A DNA stretch of 64,000 nt from Bacteroidia bacterium (GTDB lineage: Bacteria > Bacteroidota > Bacteroidia > Flavobacteriales > Flavobacteriaceae), in assembly GCA_030425285.1 (NCBI GenBank), contig JAUIAY010000001.1, forward strand, positions 1,040,963 to 1,104,962, in the 5' to 3' direction. Each line of letters begins with the position of its first letter. The first letter of the stretch is position 1. Shown here one piece after another: positions 8,319 to 18,013 of this stretch. A model generated the notes under the pieces. That model was not told the DNA's origin. It saw nothing but the letters and a program-made list of their open reading frames with translations, and ran no database searches. The position numbers and the translations under genes were made by a program.

Positions 8319-9296
8319 ATGAAGACAATTCAATTTAGGGAAGCCGTTTGTGAGGCTATGAGCGAAGAAATGCGCCGCGATGACAGCATTTATTTAATGG
8401 GAGAAGAGGTAGCCGAATATAACGGTGCTTATAAGGCCAGTAAGGGTATGTTGGATGAATTTGGCCCAAAGCGTGTCATTGATACACCTATTGCCGAATT
8501 AGGTTTTGCTGGTATAGCTGTTGGTTCGACTATGACGGGTAACAGACCTATAGTAGAGTTTATGACGTTTAACTTTTCCTTGGTTGGAATTGACCAGATT
8601 ATAAATAACGCAGCGAAGATTAGACAAATGTCTGGGGGACAGTTTAAGTGCCCAATCGTTTTTAGAGGCCCTACGGCTTCAGCAGGACAGTTGGCTGCAA
8701 CACATTCCCAAGCTTTTGAGAGTTGGTATGCCAATACACCAGGATTAAAGGTTATTGTGCCATCTAACCCTTATGATGCCAAAGGCTTGTTAAAGTCTGC
8801 CATTCGTGATGATGACCCAGTGATTTTCATGGAAAGTGAGCAAATGTATGGTGACAAAGGTGAAGTTCCAGAAGGAGAATATGTTATTCCAATTGGTGTG
8901 GCTGATATCAAGCGTCAAGGAACCGATGTGACTATTGTGTCCTTTGGAAAGATTATCAAGGAAGCTTACAAAGCTGCTGATGAATTGGAAAAAGAAGGTA
9001 TTTCTTGTGAAATCATAGATTTAAGAACAGTGAGACCAATGGATCATGATGCCATTTTGACTTCTGTTAAGAAAACCAACAGATTGGTTATTTTGGAAGA
9101 AGCTTGGCCTTTTGGTAACGTAGCTACCGAAATCACATATCAAGTGCAATCTCAAGCATTTGATTATTTAGATGCACCAATTGAAAAAATAAATACGGCT
9201 GATACGCCTGCACCTTATTCTCCTGTTTTATTGGAAGAATGGTTGCCAAATAGCAATGATGTTATTAAGGCAGTCAAAAAGGTTATGTACAAATAA
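8319..9296 (+). CDS. pdhB: Pyruvate dehydrogenase E1 component, beta subunit
   Basis: A 325-residue E1-beta subunit of the pyruvate (2-oxoacid) dehydrogenase complex, which with E1-alpha decarboxylates pyruvate on thiamine diphosphate. Motifs: MGEEVAEYNGAYKASKGML, the region TPIAELGFAGIAVGSTMTG, EFMTFNFSLVGIDQI, FRGPTASAGQLAATHSQAFE, and C-terminal IIDLRTVRPMD and EEAWPFGNVATEI. The ATG at 8319 gives MKTIQFREAVCEAM, the normal N-terminus, and lies just downstream of a good -7 element. The partner pdhA is not adjacent. Pyruvate is the most likely substrate, but a branched-chain role cannot be excluded from sequence alone. Confidence 0.93.
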   Translation: MKTIQFREAVCEAMSEEMRRDDSIYLMGEEVAEYNGAYKASKGMLDEFGPKRVIDTPIAELGFAGIAVGSTMTGNRPIVEFMTFNFSLVGIDQIINNAAKIRQMSGGQFKCPIVFRGPTASAGQLAATHSQAFESWYANTPGLKVIVPSNPYDAKGLLKSAIRDDDPVIFMESEQMYGDKGEVPEGEYVIPIGVADIKRQGTDVTIVSFGKIIKEAYKAADELEKEGISCEIIDLRTVRPMDHDAILTSVKKTNRLVILEEAWPFGNVATEITYQVQSQAFDYLDAPIEKINTADTPAPYSPVLLEEWLPNSNDVIKAVKKVMYK

Positions 9297-9320
9297 AACA
9301 ACGTTTTTTACGTTGAATTA

Positions 9321-9354
9321 ACTTCATTGGCAACATTGTTGATGAAGTTTTTTT
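9321..9354 (+). terminator. Rho-independent terminator after pdhB
   Basis: ACTTCAT (9321-9327) pairs with ATGAAGT (9342-9348). An inner stem CAAC/GTTG is closed by a three-base loop, and a run of T follows (9348-9354). Confidence 0.85.
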
Positions 9355-9360
9355 ATAATT

Positions 9361-11862
9361 ATGAGGTATAATCTACTTATTACATTATTGTTTTTTGGAT
9401 TTATATCCAGTTTTGCCCAGACAAAAGTTAGTGGCCATGTTATTGATGTAAGCAATGAGCCAGTAGCATATGCCAATATTATTTTTAAGAATTCCTCTGA
9501 AGGTACTATCACGAATGAAAATGGTCGGTTTTATATGGAATCCGATAAAACATGGGATACACTTATTGTGTCTTTTGTGGGCTATAAAACCATCGAAATT
9601 CCACTAGAAAAAAGGGTTAATTACGATTTGAATTTTGTAATTGAAGAAGAAGCTGCTGCATTAAACGAAGTGGTTATTGTTTCAGGTAAACAATCTAAAA
9701 AAGCGGAAGAAAATCCTGCTATTGCCATCTTGCAAAAGATTTGGGAACGTAAGCGTCAAAATGGACTCAACCAATTTAAGCAATATGCCTATGATAGATA
9801 TGAAAAAGTAGAATTTGACTTAAATACAATTGATAGTTCACTTATTAAAAGTAATTTGTTCAAAGGTATGGAGTTTGTTTTTGAGCAAGTTGATACCTCT
9901 AAAGTAACTGGTAAAACGTACTTACCCATTTTTGTTAATGAGGAAGTTGCCAAAGTTTATGGTGATAACTTGTTAGATAAGGAAAAGATAGAGCTTCAAG
10001 GAAACAAAAACTCTGGATTTAGTAATAACCAAACCATTATAGACTTTATAAAGGATTTGTATTCACAGTATGATGTGTATGACAATTATCTTAAATTCTT
10101 TGATAAAAGTTTTGTGAGTCCATTATCTAAAACAGGTATCAATACTTATAATTACGTTTTGGCCGATAGTGCCTTTATTGGTGATAAATGGTGTTACAAC
10201 ATTATTTATTATCCTAGGAGAAAAAATGAGCTTACTTTTAAAGGTGATTTCTGGGTAAACGATTCAACCTTTGCTATTAAGGAAATTAACCTTCAAGCTT
10301 CCAAAAGCGCCAATATCAACTGGGTTAAGGAGATTTATATAGAACAGGAATTTGATGTGGTTAGTGATTCGGTATTCTTGATTAAACGTGATTATTTCAT
10401 GTCCGATTTCACCTTCAACAAAAATGAGAAATCACGAGGCATTTATGGTAAACGAACAACCTTATATGACAACTATGTCTTTGATGAAGTCAAAGAGGAG
10501 AAGTTTTATAAGGAAGAGGTCTTCGATTATGACAAGGATGCTTACAATCGTGATGATGCCTTTTGGGAAGCCAACCGTATGGAGGAACTGAGTAAGGATG
10601 AGAAGGGAGTCTATAAAATGCTGGACACCTTAAAAACGGTCAAAAAATTCAAGCGACTTTATAATGTTGGAAGTGTTTTGGCCTCTGGTTATATAGAATT
10701 TGACGACTTAAACCTTGATTATGGACCAATATTTTCAACAGTGGGTTATAATGATGTTGAAGGTGTGAGGCTTCGAGCAGGAGGAAGAACCTATTTTGGG
10801 CCCAATGATCTTTGGCGTTTACAAGGTTTTTTGGCTTATGGTTTTAATGATGATAAGTTTAAGTATGGCTTTTCGGCAAAGTGGCTATTAAATAAACGAA
10901 ACCGACTTATAATCTCGGCTGGCCACAGGCGAGACATTGAGCAGATAGGAGCTAGTTTGACCACCTCAACTGATGTTCTTGGGAGAAGTTTGGCTTCAAA
11001 TGCGGTATTTACTACAGCTCCCAATGATAAACTTTCTAATATCAATTTAACTGCTTTAGCTATTGAAATGGAACCCATCAAAAATGTGCTTTTTAGAATA
11101 GGCGGTGATTATAGAACCTTATCTTCAGCATCGCCTACATTCAGCTTGGATTATGTAGACCCAGAATCACCTACAGGAATCTCGTCGGAAGTACATCAGT
11201 TTGAAAGCACTTTAGCTGTTTCTTATTTCCCTGGTCGAAAAATGTCAGGCTATGGTGTTGAAAGACGTAATGCCAATGATACCTACGCATCTATTTTTGC
11301 TCAAATGAGTGTTGGAAGAAAGGATATGTTCAATAGTGATTTTACTTATACGAAATTACAATTTTCATATATCCAACCATGGATTCTAGGAGGGTTCGGT
11401 AGATTGTATTCTACAGTCGAAGTAGGAAAAACATTTGGAGAAGTACCTCTAGGGTTGTTGAGTGTTGTACCTGGTAACCAATCGTATTTTTCTATTTATA
11501 AATCGTTTTCCCAATTGAATTTCTACGAATTTGTAACGGATACTTATGCCTCATTACATTTGGAACATAATTTTAACGGCAGGTTATTTTCACGTATACC
11601 TTTTCTTCGAAAACTCAATTGGCGTGAAATAGTTGGAATAAGAGGTGTTTGGGGGGGGATTTCACAAGAGAATGTTGCTTTAAGTGCGCCTTCCAATATT
11701 CCGTTAGTCGCTCCAACCAATGAAATATATTACGAATACAGCTTTGGTATTGGTAATATATTCAAGGTTTTTAGAATTGACTTCAACTTTAGGGGCAACT
11801 ATCTAGATAACCCAGATGCACGTGATTTTGGAATTACGGGAAGCTTTGGTTTTATGTTTTAA
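9361..11862 (+). CDS. DUF5686 outer-membrane protein with carboxypeptidase-like regulatory domain
   Basis: An 833-residue exported protein. After a signal peptide (ending FISSFAQ), residues about 22-105 form a CarboxypepD_reg-like domain (VSGHVIDVSNEPVAYANIIF, then IVSFVGYKTIEIPLEK), as found at the N-terminus of many SusC-like receptors. The remainder matches the flavobacterial DUF5686 family and ends in repeated amphipathic strands with a terminal aromatic residue (GITGSFGFMF), typical of a beta barrel. The cargo is unknown. Its stop codon overlaps the stop of the convergent M1 peptidase by 4 bases. The family call is good; the function is undescribed. Confidence 0.88.
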   Translation: MRYNLLITLLFFGFISSFAQTKVSGHVIDVSNEPVAYANIIFKNSSEGTITNENGRFYMESDKTWDTLIVSFVGYKTIEIPLEKRVNYDLNFVIEEEAAALNEVVIVSGKQSKKAEENPAIAILQKIWERKRQNGLNQFKQYAYDRYEKVEFDLNTIDSSLIKSNLFKGMEFVFEQVDTSKVTGKTYLPIFVNEEVAKVYGDNLLDKEKIELQGNKNSGFSNNQTIIDFIKDLYSQYDVYDNYLKFFDKSFVSPLSKTGINTYNYVLADSAFIGDKWCYNIIYYPRRKNELTFKGDFWVNDSTFAIKEINLQASKSANINWVKEIYIEQEFDVVSDSVFLIKRDYFMSDFTFNKNEKSRGIYGKRTTLYDNYVFDEVKEEKFYKEEVFDYDKDAYNRDDAFWEANRMEELSKDEKGVYKMLDTLKTVKKFKRLYNVGSVLASGYIEFDDLNLDYGPIFSTVGYNDVEGVRLRAGGRTYFGPNDLWRLQGFLAYGFNDDKFKYGFSAKWLLNKRNRLIISAGHRRDIEQIGASLTTSTDVLGRSLASNAVFTTAPNDKLSNINLTALAIEMEPIKNVLFRIGGDYRTLSSASPTFSLDYVDPESPTGISSEVHQFESTLAVSYFPGRKMSGYGVERRNANDTYASIFAQMSVGRKDMFNSDFTYTKLQFSYIQPWILGGFGRLYSTVEVGKTFGEVPLGLLSVVPGNQSYFSIYKSFSQLNFYEFVTDTYASLHLEHNFNGRLFSRIPFLRKLNWREIVGIRGVWGGISQENVALSAPSNIPLVAPTNEIYYEYSFGIGNIFKVFRIDFNFRGNYLDNPDARDFGITGSFGFMF

Positions 11863-14084
11863 TCAGATTTCTTCTTCTTGAACTCATCAAATTGTGAGGA
11901 TTCTTCAACTTTAGGGAAACTGTTGTTTTGCATGTCGGTATCAGCAAATTCAAAATTAGGATCTAAATTCACTTTTTTAACCTCTTTACTCTTAATGAAT
12001 GTTTTGGTTATTTGATACTCATTTCTTCTCCAAATATCAGCAGGAAGCATATCGGTTTCTTTGGTACCATCGGTATAAACCCACTCTATTTTAACAGGCA
12101 TTACCAAGCCACCCATATTTTTAATGGTTACTTCATAAATATTCTTCCCAGAGACTTGTTTGCGTAATGCGTCTTCATCCAAACGCGATAAAAACTGCCC
12201 ATAGGCTTGGTCTGGTGTATCTGACAGTTTAATCATATCTGGTCCACTTGAAAAATCTTTGGCTTTCTGTTCAGTGCCTTCACCTGTTGCTGCAATTTTC
12301 ACTTTTTTCTGTTGGTCTTCAATATTCAAATCTTCTTCATATACTTTATACCACTTCACATCGGTTAGCTCCATATCTACATTATCTGTAGTGAAAAACC
12401 AACCTCTAAAAAACCAATCCAAATCGGTTGCTGTAGCATCTTCCAAAGTTCTAAATAAATCTCCTGGGTTTGGGTGCTTGTATTTCCAACGGTTAGCATA
12501 TTCCTTAAATGCTTGGTCAAAGAGTTCTGGTCCAATAATGGAATTTCGTAACATTTGTAAACCAACAGTTGGCTTTTGATAGAAGTTGTTTCCAAACTGT
12601 GTAAGCAATTCACTATCTGATGTCGTCATAATAGGGCGTAAAATATTTTTGTCACCTTGCATAAAGGGAACAATATCTTTTGGTTCTGTACTATGAAATT
12701 CAGGATAGCGCTCTGCCACTGTTCGTTGATGTAAAAAGGTATTGAGCCCTTCGTCCATCCACATCCATTTGCGTTCGTCTGAACTCACTATCATAGGAAA
12801 CCAGTTGTGGCCTACTTCGTGAATAATAGTGCCAATCATACCAGACTTGGCATTGTCGCTCATTTTACCATTTATTGGTCGGCCACCATTAAAACTAATC
12901 ATAGGAAACTCCATACCAATATTAGACGTATTAACCGAAATAGCCACAGGATAAGGATATTCAAAAGTAGCTTCAGAATAGACTTCCAATGCTGCTTTTA
13001 CGGCTTTGGTTGATTCCTCGCTCCAAACAGGCAAACCTTCTTTGGGATAGAATGACATCGCCATAACTTTATTGGTTTCCAATTGAACCGCTTGTGCATC
13101 CCAGATAAATTTTCTAGAGGATGCAAAGGCAAAATCACGCACATTTTTAGCGGTGTATCTCCATGTTTTTGATTTCGTTGTTTTAAATTTTTCATTAATT
13201 TTGGCTTCGTCCAAAGTCACAATCATGACAGGTTTGTCAAAGGTGTTTTCGGCTTGTGCCAGGCGTTGTCTTTGAGTTTTGGTCAGAACCGATTCACTAT
13301 TTTGAAGCCGTCCTGTGGACGCTACAATATGATCTTCAGGAACAGAAATCTCAACATCATAGTCTCCAAATTCCAAAGCAAATTCCCCCAAGCGTTGAAA
13401 TTGTTGATTTTGCCAGCCTTCGGTATCGTTGTAAACAGCCATTCTTGGGAACCAATGCGCAATCAAATAAACTGTATTATCGTCTTCAGGGAAATATTCA
13501 TAACCTTCACGTGATAGTAAAAACATACTTCTATCAGTGATAGGGTAAGACCAGGCCAAAGAAAAACTCATAGATTCACCAGAATTTAGTGGTTTGTTTA
13601 ACATCACCTTCATCATGGTATTATTAACCAAAGCTTTCATGTTGTTGCCAGAGCTATCTTTTATATACTTTATGGTATATCCTGCCGGAAAGTCAATAGC
13701 ACGGGTTAAGAACTGCATTTGGCGTGTGTTCATATTATCTTGAACACCACCAAAAGCATCTCCAAAATCAGCATTTCCTTTTTTATTGACGTTTTGTTCT
13801 AGCTGAATCCATAGGTAGCTTAAATCGTCAGGTGAGTTGTTATGGTATGTAATGGTTTCTTCTCCAGAGAGGATATTGTTTTGCTCGTCAATAGTTGCTT
13901 TTATTTTATAATCGGCACGTTGTTGCCAATAGGCTTTCCCAGGCGCGCCACTAGCTGTGCGGTACGTGTTAGGTGGTGCTATCATATTATCAATAGGCTC
14001 AAATTTACCTTGCCAAGGTTGTGTTTGTGATTGGACAGTTGAAAAGCTAAAACTAAAAACGAATAGGAAAATAAAATACCTCAT
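11859..14084 (-). CDS. M1 family zinc metallopeptidase, exported
   Basis: A 741-residue aminopeptidase-N-like enzyme with a signal peptide (MRYFIFLFVFSFSFSTVQSQ). The zinc site is seen as HEVGHNWFP with the downstream glutamate in MDEGLNTFL (HExxH-x18-E). The substrate-binding GxMEN segment appears as IGMEFPMISF, the variant common in Bacteroidota members. It probably removes N-terminal residues from peptides in the periplasm or at the surface. The C-terminal 200 residues are beta-rich and hydrophilic, with no T9SS sorting domain. It is convergent with the DUF5686 gene and shares overlapping stop codons with it. Confidence 0.93.
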   Translation of the reverse strand: MRYFIFLFVFSFSFSTVQSQTQPWQGKFEPIDNMIAPPNTYRTASGAPGKAYWQQRADYKIKATIDEQNNILSGEETITYHNNSPDDLSYLWIQLEQNVNKKGNADFGDAFGGVQDNMNTRQMQFLTRAIDFPAGYTIKYIKDSSGNNMKALVNNTMMKVMLNKPLNSGESMSFSLAWSYPITDRSMFLLSREGYEYFPEDDNTVYLIAHWFPRMAVYNDTEGWQNQQFQRLGEFALEFGDYDVEISVPEDHIVASTGRLQNSESVLTKTQRQRLAQAENTFDKPVMIVTLDEAKINEKFKTTKSKTWRYTAKNVRDFAFASSRKFIWDAQAVQLETNKVMAMSFYPKEGLPVWSEESTKAVKAALEVYSEATFEYPYPVAISVNTSNIGMEFPMISFNGGRPINGKMSDNAKSGMIGTIIHEVGHNWFPMIVSSDERKWMWMDEGLNTFLHQRTVAERYPEFHSTEPKDIVPFMQGDKNILRPIMTTSDSELLTQFGNNFYQKPTVGLQMLRNSIIGPELFDQAFKEYANRWKYKHPNPGDLFRTLEDATATDLDWFFRGWFFTTDNVDMELTDVKWYKVYEEDLNIEDQQKKVKIAATGEGTEQKAKDFSSGPDMIKLSDTPDQAYGQFLSRLDEDALRKQVSGKNIYEVTIKNMGGLVMPVKIEWVYTDGTKETDMLPADIWRRNEYQITKTFIKSKEVKKVNLDPNFEFADTDMQNNSFPKVEESSQFDEFKKKKSD

Positions 14085-14187
14085 GCTGTGTGGTTTGATT
14101 AATTTTTTGATTGAAGTAACAAGATATGAAAAATTGGAGTGAGGATTCTTATTTTAACATACTATAAAAAGTAATGCATAATCAACG

Positions 14188-14217
14188 TTGTAATAATGGT
14201 TTACTTCCGTACCTTTG
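14188..14217 (+). promoter_or_regulatory. Promoter for ppa
   Basis: TTG at 14188-14190, a 19-base spacer, then TACCTTTG at 14210-14217. This is a full match to the Bacteroidota -33/-7 consensus. The ppa ATG lies 20 bases downstream. Confidence 0.8.
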
Positions 14218-14237
14218 CAGTCCTAAAAAAATGAACA

Positions 14238-14765
14238 ATGACAAATTCAGGTAAAACCACTTTTGATGTGCTGATTGAAATTCCAAAAGGTAGCCGTAAC
14301 AAATACGAATATGATTTTGAACTTAACAAAATACGTTTTGACCGTATGTTGTTTTCCTCTATGATGTATCCTGGTGATTATGGTTTCATTCCAGAAACTT
14401 TAGCGTTAGATGGTGATCCTTTGGATGTTTTGGTTATGGGAACAGAACCTACTTTCCCTATGTGTGTGATGGAAGTAAAACCTATTGGTGTTTTTCACAT
14501 GGCTGATGAAAAAGGACCAGATGAAAAATTGGTATGTGTGCCTGTGAGTGACCCTATCTGGAATAGTTACAATGATATAGAGGATTTGAATCCTCATAGA
14601 ATAAAGGAGATTACCCATTTCTTTCAGGTTTATAAAGATCTTGAAAAAAAGAAAGTTGATGTTGGTGGTTGGGGAAATGCCGAAGAAGCCTATGATATTT
14701 TCAATAAATGTGTAGAACGTTACGAAAATAGTGAACATAAAGCTAAAGGAAATTTTAAGATTTAG
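14238..14765 (+). CDS. ppa: Inorganic pyrophosphatase, soluble family I
   Basis: A 175-residue cytosolic pyrophosphatase that hydrolyses PPi to two phosphates with Mg2+. Family I motifs are clear: EIPKGSRNKYEYD, the YPGDYGFIPETLALDGDPLD metal-binding stretch with its three aspartates, and a conserved C-terminal FFQVYKDLEKKKVDVGGW segment. An out-of-frame ATG at 14231 is not used; the ATG at 14238 gives MTNSGKTTFDV. It is followed by its own terminator and then by the membrane pyrophosphatase gene hppA. Confidence 0.97.
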   Translation: MTNSGKTTFDVLIEIPKGSRNKYEYDFELNKIRFDRMLFSSMMYPGDYGFIPETLALDGDPLDVLVMGTEPTFPMCVMEVKPIGVFHMADEKGPDEKLVCVPVSDPIWNSYNDIEDLNPHRIKEITHFFQVYKDLEKKKVDVGGWGNAEEAYDIFNKCVERYENSEHKAKGNFKI

Positions 14766-14788
14766 TTACTTTGATAAAAATGAAAAGA

Positions 14789-14825
14789 AAAACCCTTTTA
14801 ATGTATTAATTAAGAGGGTTTTTCT
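14789..14825 (+). terminator. Rho-independent terminator after ppa
   Basis: AAAACCCT pairs with AGGGTTTTT across an AT-rich loop, with a T run on the 3' side (14819-14825). It separates ppa from hppA. Confidence 0.75.
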
Positions 14826-14842
14826 TTTAGAATCCATTTCAC

Positions 14843-14850
14843 TACTTTTG
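14843..14850 (+). promoter_or_regulatory. Bacteroidota -7 element for hppA
   Basis: TACTTTTG matches TAnnTTTG, 32 bases before the hppA ATG and just after the ppa terminator. No strong -33 element was seen. Confidence 0.55.
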
Positions 14851-14882
14851 CGCTGCTAATTATAAAATAAACTAAAAAAAAT

Positions 14883-17312
14883 ATGGAATCAAATATGATT
14901 TTTGTGCCAATTGCAATGGCTGTTGTAGGGCTGATTTTTATGATGATTAAAATGTCTTGGGTTAAAAAACAAGCGCCTGGAAACGAAAAAATGCAAGGTA
15001 TATCTAAAGCCATTAAAGAAGGTGCTCTGGCATTTTTAGGTGCTGAATATAGACTGCTTTTAATCTTCGTAGTAATAGCTGCTATCGCTTTAGGTATCAT
15101 TTCAATGATGGTTGATACAACGCACTGGATTATAATTGTAGCATTTATTGTTGGTGCTTTTGCATCGGCATTGGCAGGAAACATTGGTATGCGAATCGCT
15201 ACTGAAGCCAATGCTCGTACTGCTGAAGCTGCTAAAACAAGTTTGCCTCAAGCTTTAAAAGTATCATTTGGTGGTGGAACCGTTATGGGACTTGGTGTGG
15301 CTAGTTTGGCTGTATTAGGATTGAGTTTATTCTTCTTCGTATTTGTAAAAATGTTTGTGGATGGCGGTTCGTCATTCTATAATGATATGACTATGGCTCT
15401 TGAAGCATTGGCTGGATTCTCACTAGGTGCTGAATCTATTGCCTTGTTTGCACGTGTTGGTGGTGGTATTTATACAAAAGCTGCCGATGTTGGTGCTGAC
15501 TTGGTTGGTAAAGTTGAAGCAGGTATCCCAGAAGACGATCCTCGTAACCCAGCGACTATTGCAGATAATGTAGGTGATAATGTAGGTGATGTTGCAGGTA
15601 TGGGAGCTGATTTATTTGGTTCTTATGTAGCAACAGTTCTAGCCGCTATGGTACTAGGAAATTATTTGATTAAAGATATGTCGTTAAATGCGCCTTTTAC
15701 AGATTCATTTAACAATATGGGCCCAATTTTATTGCCAATCGTTATTGCTGGTGTTGGTATTATTGCTTCTATATTAGGAACATTTTTGGTTAAGATTTCG
15801 AATAATGATGCTAAAGAACCACAGGTTCAAAAAGCATTGGATATGGGTAACTGGGTAGCAATCGTGATTACGTTAATTGCCAGTTGGTTCTTAATTGACA
15901 TGATGTTACCAGAAACTATGAATATGAAGTTCTTTGGTGAAGGATATAAAGCTATTCCATCTATCAATGTGTTTTGGTCAGCTTGTATTGGTTTGGCTGT
16001 TGGTGCATTGATTTCAATGGTAACGGCATTCTACACAAGTCTAGGTAAAAAACCAGTTTTAGATATCGTAAAAAATAGTTCTACTGGAGCCGCAACCAAC
16101 ATCATTGCAGGTTTGGCAGTAGGTATGAAATCAACATTTTTGTCAGTGGTATTATTTGCTGCTGCTATTTATGGTTCTTATGAGTTAGCAGGTTTCTATG
16201 GAGTGGCTTTAGCTGCTTCTGCTATGATGGCTACAACTGCTATGCAGTTGGCTATTGATGCCTTTGGACCAATTGCTGATAACGCTGGTGGTGTTGCTGA
16301 AATGAGTGAATTAGAGCCTCACGTACGTGAGCGTACAGATATTTTAGATTCTGTTGGAAATACAACTGCTGCTGTAGGTAAAGGTTTTGCGATTGCTTCT
16401 GCTGCCTTAACGGCTTTAGCCTTATTTGCAGCCTATGTGACTTTTACAGGTATTGATGGTATTAATATCTTTAGAGCCGATGTATTGGCTATGTTATTCG
16501 TTGGTGGTATGATTCCAGTAATCTTCTCTGCTTTGGCTATGCAATCGGTTGGTAAGGCCGCTATGGAAATGGTTCAGGAAGTACGTCGTCAGTTTAGAGA
16601 AATTCCAGGCATTATGGAAGGAACAGGAACTCCTGAATACGCGAAGTGTGTGGATATTTCGACTAAAGCGGCTTTAAAAGAAATGATCTTACCAGGTTTG
16701 ATTACTATTATCACACCTATCATTATCGGATTGGTATTTGGTGCTGAACCACTTGGAGGTTATATGGCTGGTGTTTGTGTGTCTGGTGTTATGTGGGCTA
16801 TTTTCCAAAATAATGCTGGTGGCGCTTGGGATAATGCCAAGAAATCATTTGAAGCAGGTGTTGAAATCAACGGAGAAATGACGTATAAAGGTTCAGATGC
16901 TCACAAAGCTGCTGTAACAGGTGATACGGTTGGTGATCCGTTTAAAGATACTTCAGGGCCTTCAATGAATATTTTAATCAAGTTAACGTGTTTGGTTGGA
17001 TTGGTAATCGCTCCAATTTTAGGAGGTCATTCAGTAGAGGAAGGTGTTGCTATGGAAACAACTACTGCATCTAAAACTGAAGAAGTTTACAAGAAAGTAT
17101 TAGTTGAGATGGAAGTTGTAAGTGATGATATTGCTAAAGCTGTAGTAACAACAACTTCAGTTGTCAATGGAGAGGCTATTGTTGATGAAAAAATTATTTC
17201 TGGTACAAAAGCAGAAGTTAAGGCCCGCGTTGAAGAAATGAAGGCTGGTGCTGCTAAAGTAAAGGAAAATGTGAAAGATGCGACTATTGAAGAAGAAGTT
17301 ATTCAACAATAG
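14883..17312 (+). CDS. hppA: Membrane-bound cation-pumping pyrophosphatase with C-terminal tail
   Basis: An 809-residue polytopic inner-membrane enzyme that couples PPi hydrolysis to H+ or Na+ export. The catalytic loop [20 protein letters not shown] with following [18 protein letters not shown] is intact, as is the second acidic loop around [12 protein letters not shown] and [16 protein letters not shown]. Residues 492-497 read GNTTAA. The alanine at this point is the mark of the K+-dependent subgroup (lysine in the K+-independent one). After the last helix (IAPILGGHS, about residue 719) there is an extra hydrophilic, Glu/Lys/Val-rich tail of roughly 90 residues that most family members lack. 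The pumped ion cannot be settled by eye. Confidence 0.95.
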   Translation: MESNMIFVPIAMAVVGLIFMMIKMSWVKKQAPGNEKMQGISKAIKEGALAFLGAEYRLLLIFVVIAAIALGIISMMVDTTHWIIIVAFIVGAFASALAGNIGMRIATEANARTAEAAKTSLPQALKVSFGGGTVMGLGVASLAVLGLSLFFFVFVKMFVDGGSSFYNDMTMALEALAGFSLGAESIALFARVGGGIYTKAADVGADLVGKVEAGIPEDDPRNPATIADNVGDNVGDVAGMGADLFGSYVATVLAAMVLGNYLIKDMSLNAPFTDSFNNMGPILLPIVIAGVGIIASILGTFLVKISNNDAKEPQVQKALDMGNWVAIVITLIASWFLIDMMLPETMNMKFFGEGYKAIPSINVFWSACIGLAVGALISMVTAFYTSLGKKPVLDIVKNSSTGAATNIIAGLAVGMKSTFLSVVLFAAAIYGSYELAGFYGVALAASAMMATTAMQLAIDAFGPIADNAGGVAEMSELEPHVRERTDILDSVGNTTAAVGKGFAIASAALTALALFAAYVTFTGIDGINIFRADVLAMLFVGGMIPVIFSALAMQSVGKAAMEMVQEVRRQFREIPGIMEGTGTPEYAKCVDISTKAALKEMILPGLITIITPIIIGLVFGAEPLGGYMAGVCVSGVMWAIFQNNAGGAWDNAKKSFEAGVEINGEMTYKGSDAHKAAVTGDTVGDPFKDTSGPSMNILIKLTCLVGLVIAPILGGHSVEEGVAMETTTASKTEEVYKKVLVEMEVVSDDIAKAVVTTTSVVNGEAIVDEKIISGTKAEVKARVEEMKAGAAKVKENVKDATIEEEVIQQ

Positions 17313-17330
17313 TTATTGAATATTCTAATA

Positions 17331-17361
17331 AAAAAACCACGCATTTTTGCGTGGTTTTTTT
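17331..17361 (+). terminator. Rho-independent terminator, hppA / dNK (bidirectional)
   Basis: CCACGC and GCGTGG form a stem around ATTTTT, preceded by seven or more A and followed by seven or more T, so it works for hppA on the plus strand and for the convergent kinase operon on the minus strand. Confidence 0.9.
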
Positions 17362-17392
17362 GTTTTTAAGTTTTATTGTGTACTTTTTTTAA

Positions 17393-18007
17393 TTAGAAAA
17401 GACCGTGAATTTCGGCTTCTATTCTGTTGATGATGGTTCCTAAATCTTCAGGGTTTGAAACAAAGTCCATATTATCGACATCAATAACTAATAATTTTCC
17501 TTTGTCATAACCATGAATCCATGCTTCGTATCGTTCATTCAACCGACTTAAGTAATCAATGCTAATAGAGTTTTCATAATCGCGACCACGTTTATGTATT
17601 TGAGACACCAAATTTGGTATAGAGCTTCTTAAATAAATCAATAAATCGGGGCCTTGTACAAAGGATTCCATTAAATCAAAAAGTGAACGGTAATTTTCAT
17701 AATCACGATTTGTCATGAGTCCCATAGCATGTAAATTGGGAGCGAAAATATGCGCATCTTCATAAATGGTTCTGTCCTGAATAATGTCTTTACCACTTTC
17801 TCTAATTTGAGCAACCTGACGGAAACGGCTATTTAAAAAATACACTTGTAAATTAAAACTCCAGCGTTCCATTTGATTGTAAAAATCATCCAAGTACGGA
17901 TTGTCCACAACATCTTCCAGTTGTGGTTCCCATTTATAGTGTTTAGCTAATAACTTGGTAAGTGTCGTTTTTCCTGCGCCAATATTTCCTGCTACTGCAA
18001 CATGCAT
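17393..18007 (-). CDS. Deoxynucleoside kinase
   Basis: A 204-residue member of the deoxynucleoside/deoxyguanosine kinase family, which phosphorylates salvaged deoxynucleosides with ATP. The P-loop is GNIGAGKTT near the N-terminus. The DRTIYEDAHIF segment carries the family's D-R-x-x-x-E-D motif, and IYLRSSIPNLVSQIHKRGRD is the LID-like arginine region. The exact substrate is not predictable. It is the last gene of the kinase/regulator operon, 6 bases after the exported protein, and is closed by the terminator at 17331. Confidence 0.93.
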   Translation of the reverse strand: MHVAVAGNIGAGKTTLTKLLAKHYKWEPQLEDVVDNPYLDDFYNQMERWSFNLQVYFLNSRFRQVAQIRESGKDIIQDRTIYEDAHIFAPNLHAMGLMTNRDYENYRSLFDLMESFVQGPDLLIYLRSSIPNLVSQIHKRGRDYENSISIDYLSRLNERYEAWIHGYDKGKLLVIDVDNMDFVSNPEDLGTIINRIEAEIHGLF

Positions 18008-18013
18008 ATTTTG

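Noticed and set aside
13254-13540. Overlapping plus-strand open frames inside the M1 peptidase gene
   Set aside because: Their composition is antisense to a strongly supported gene and they have no domain, signal peptide or promoter.
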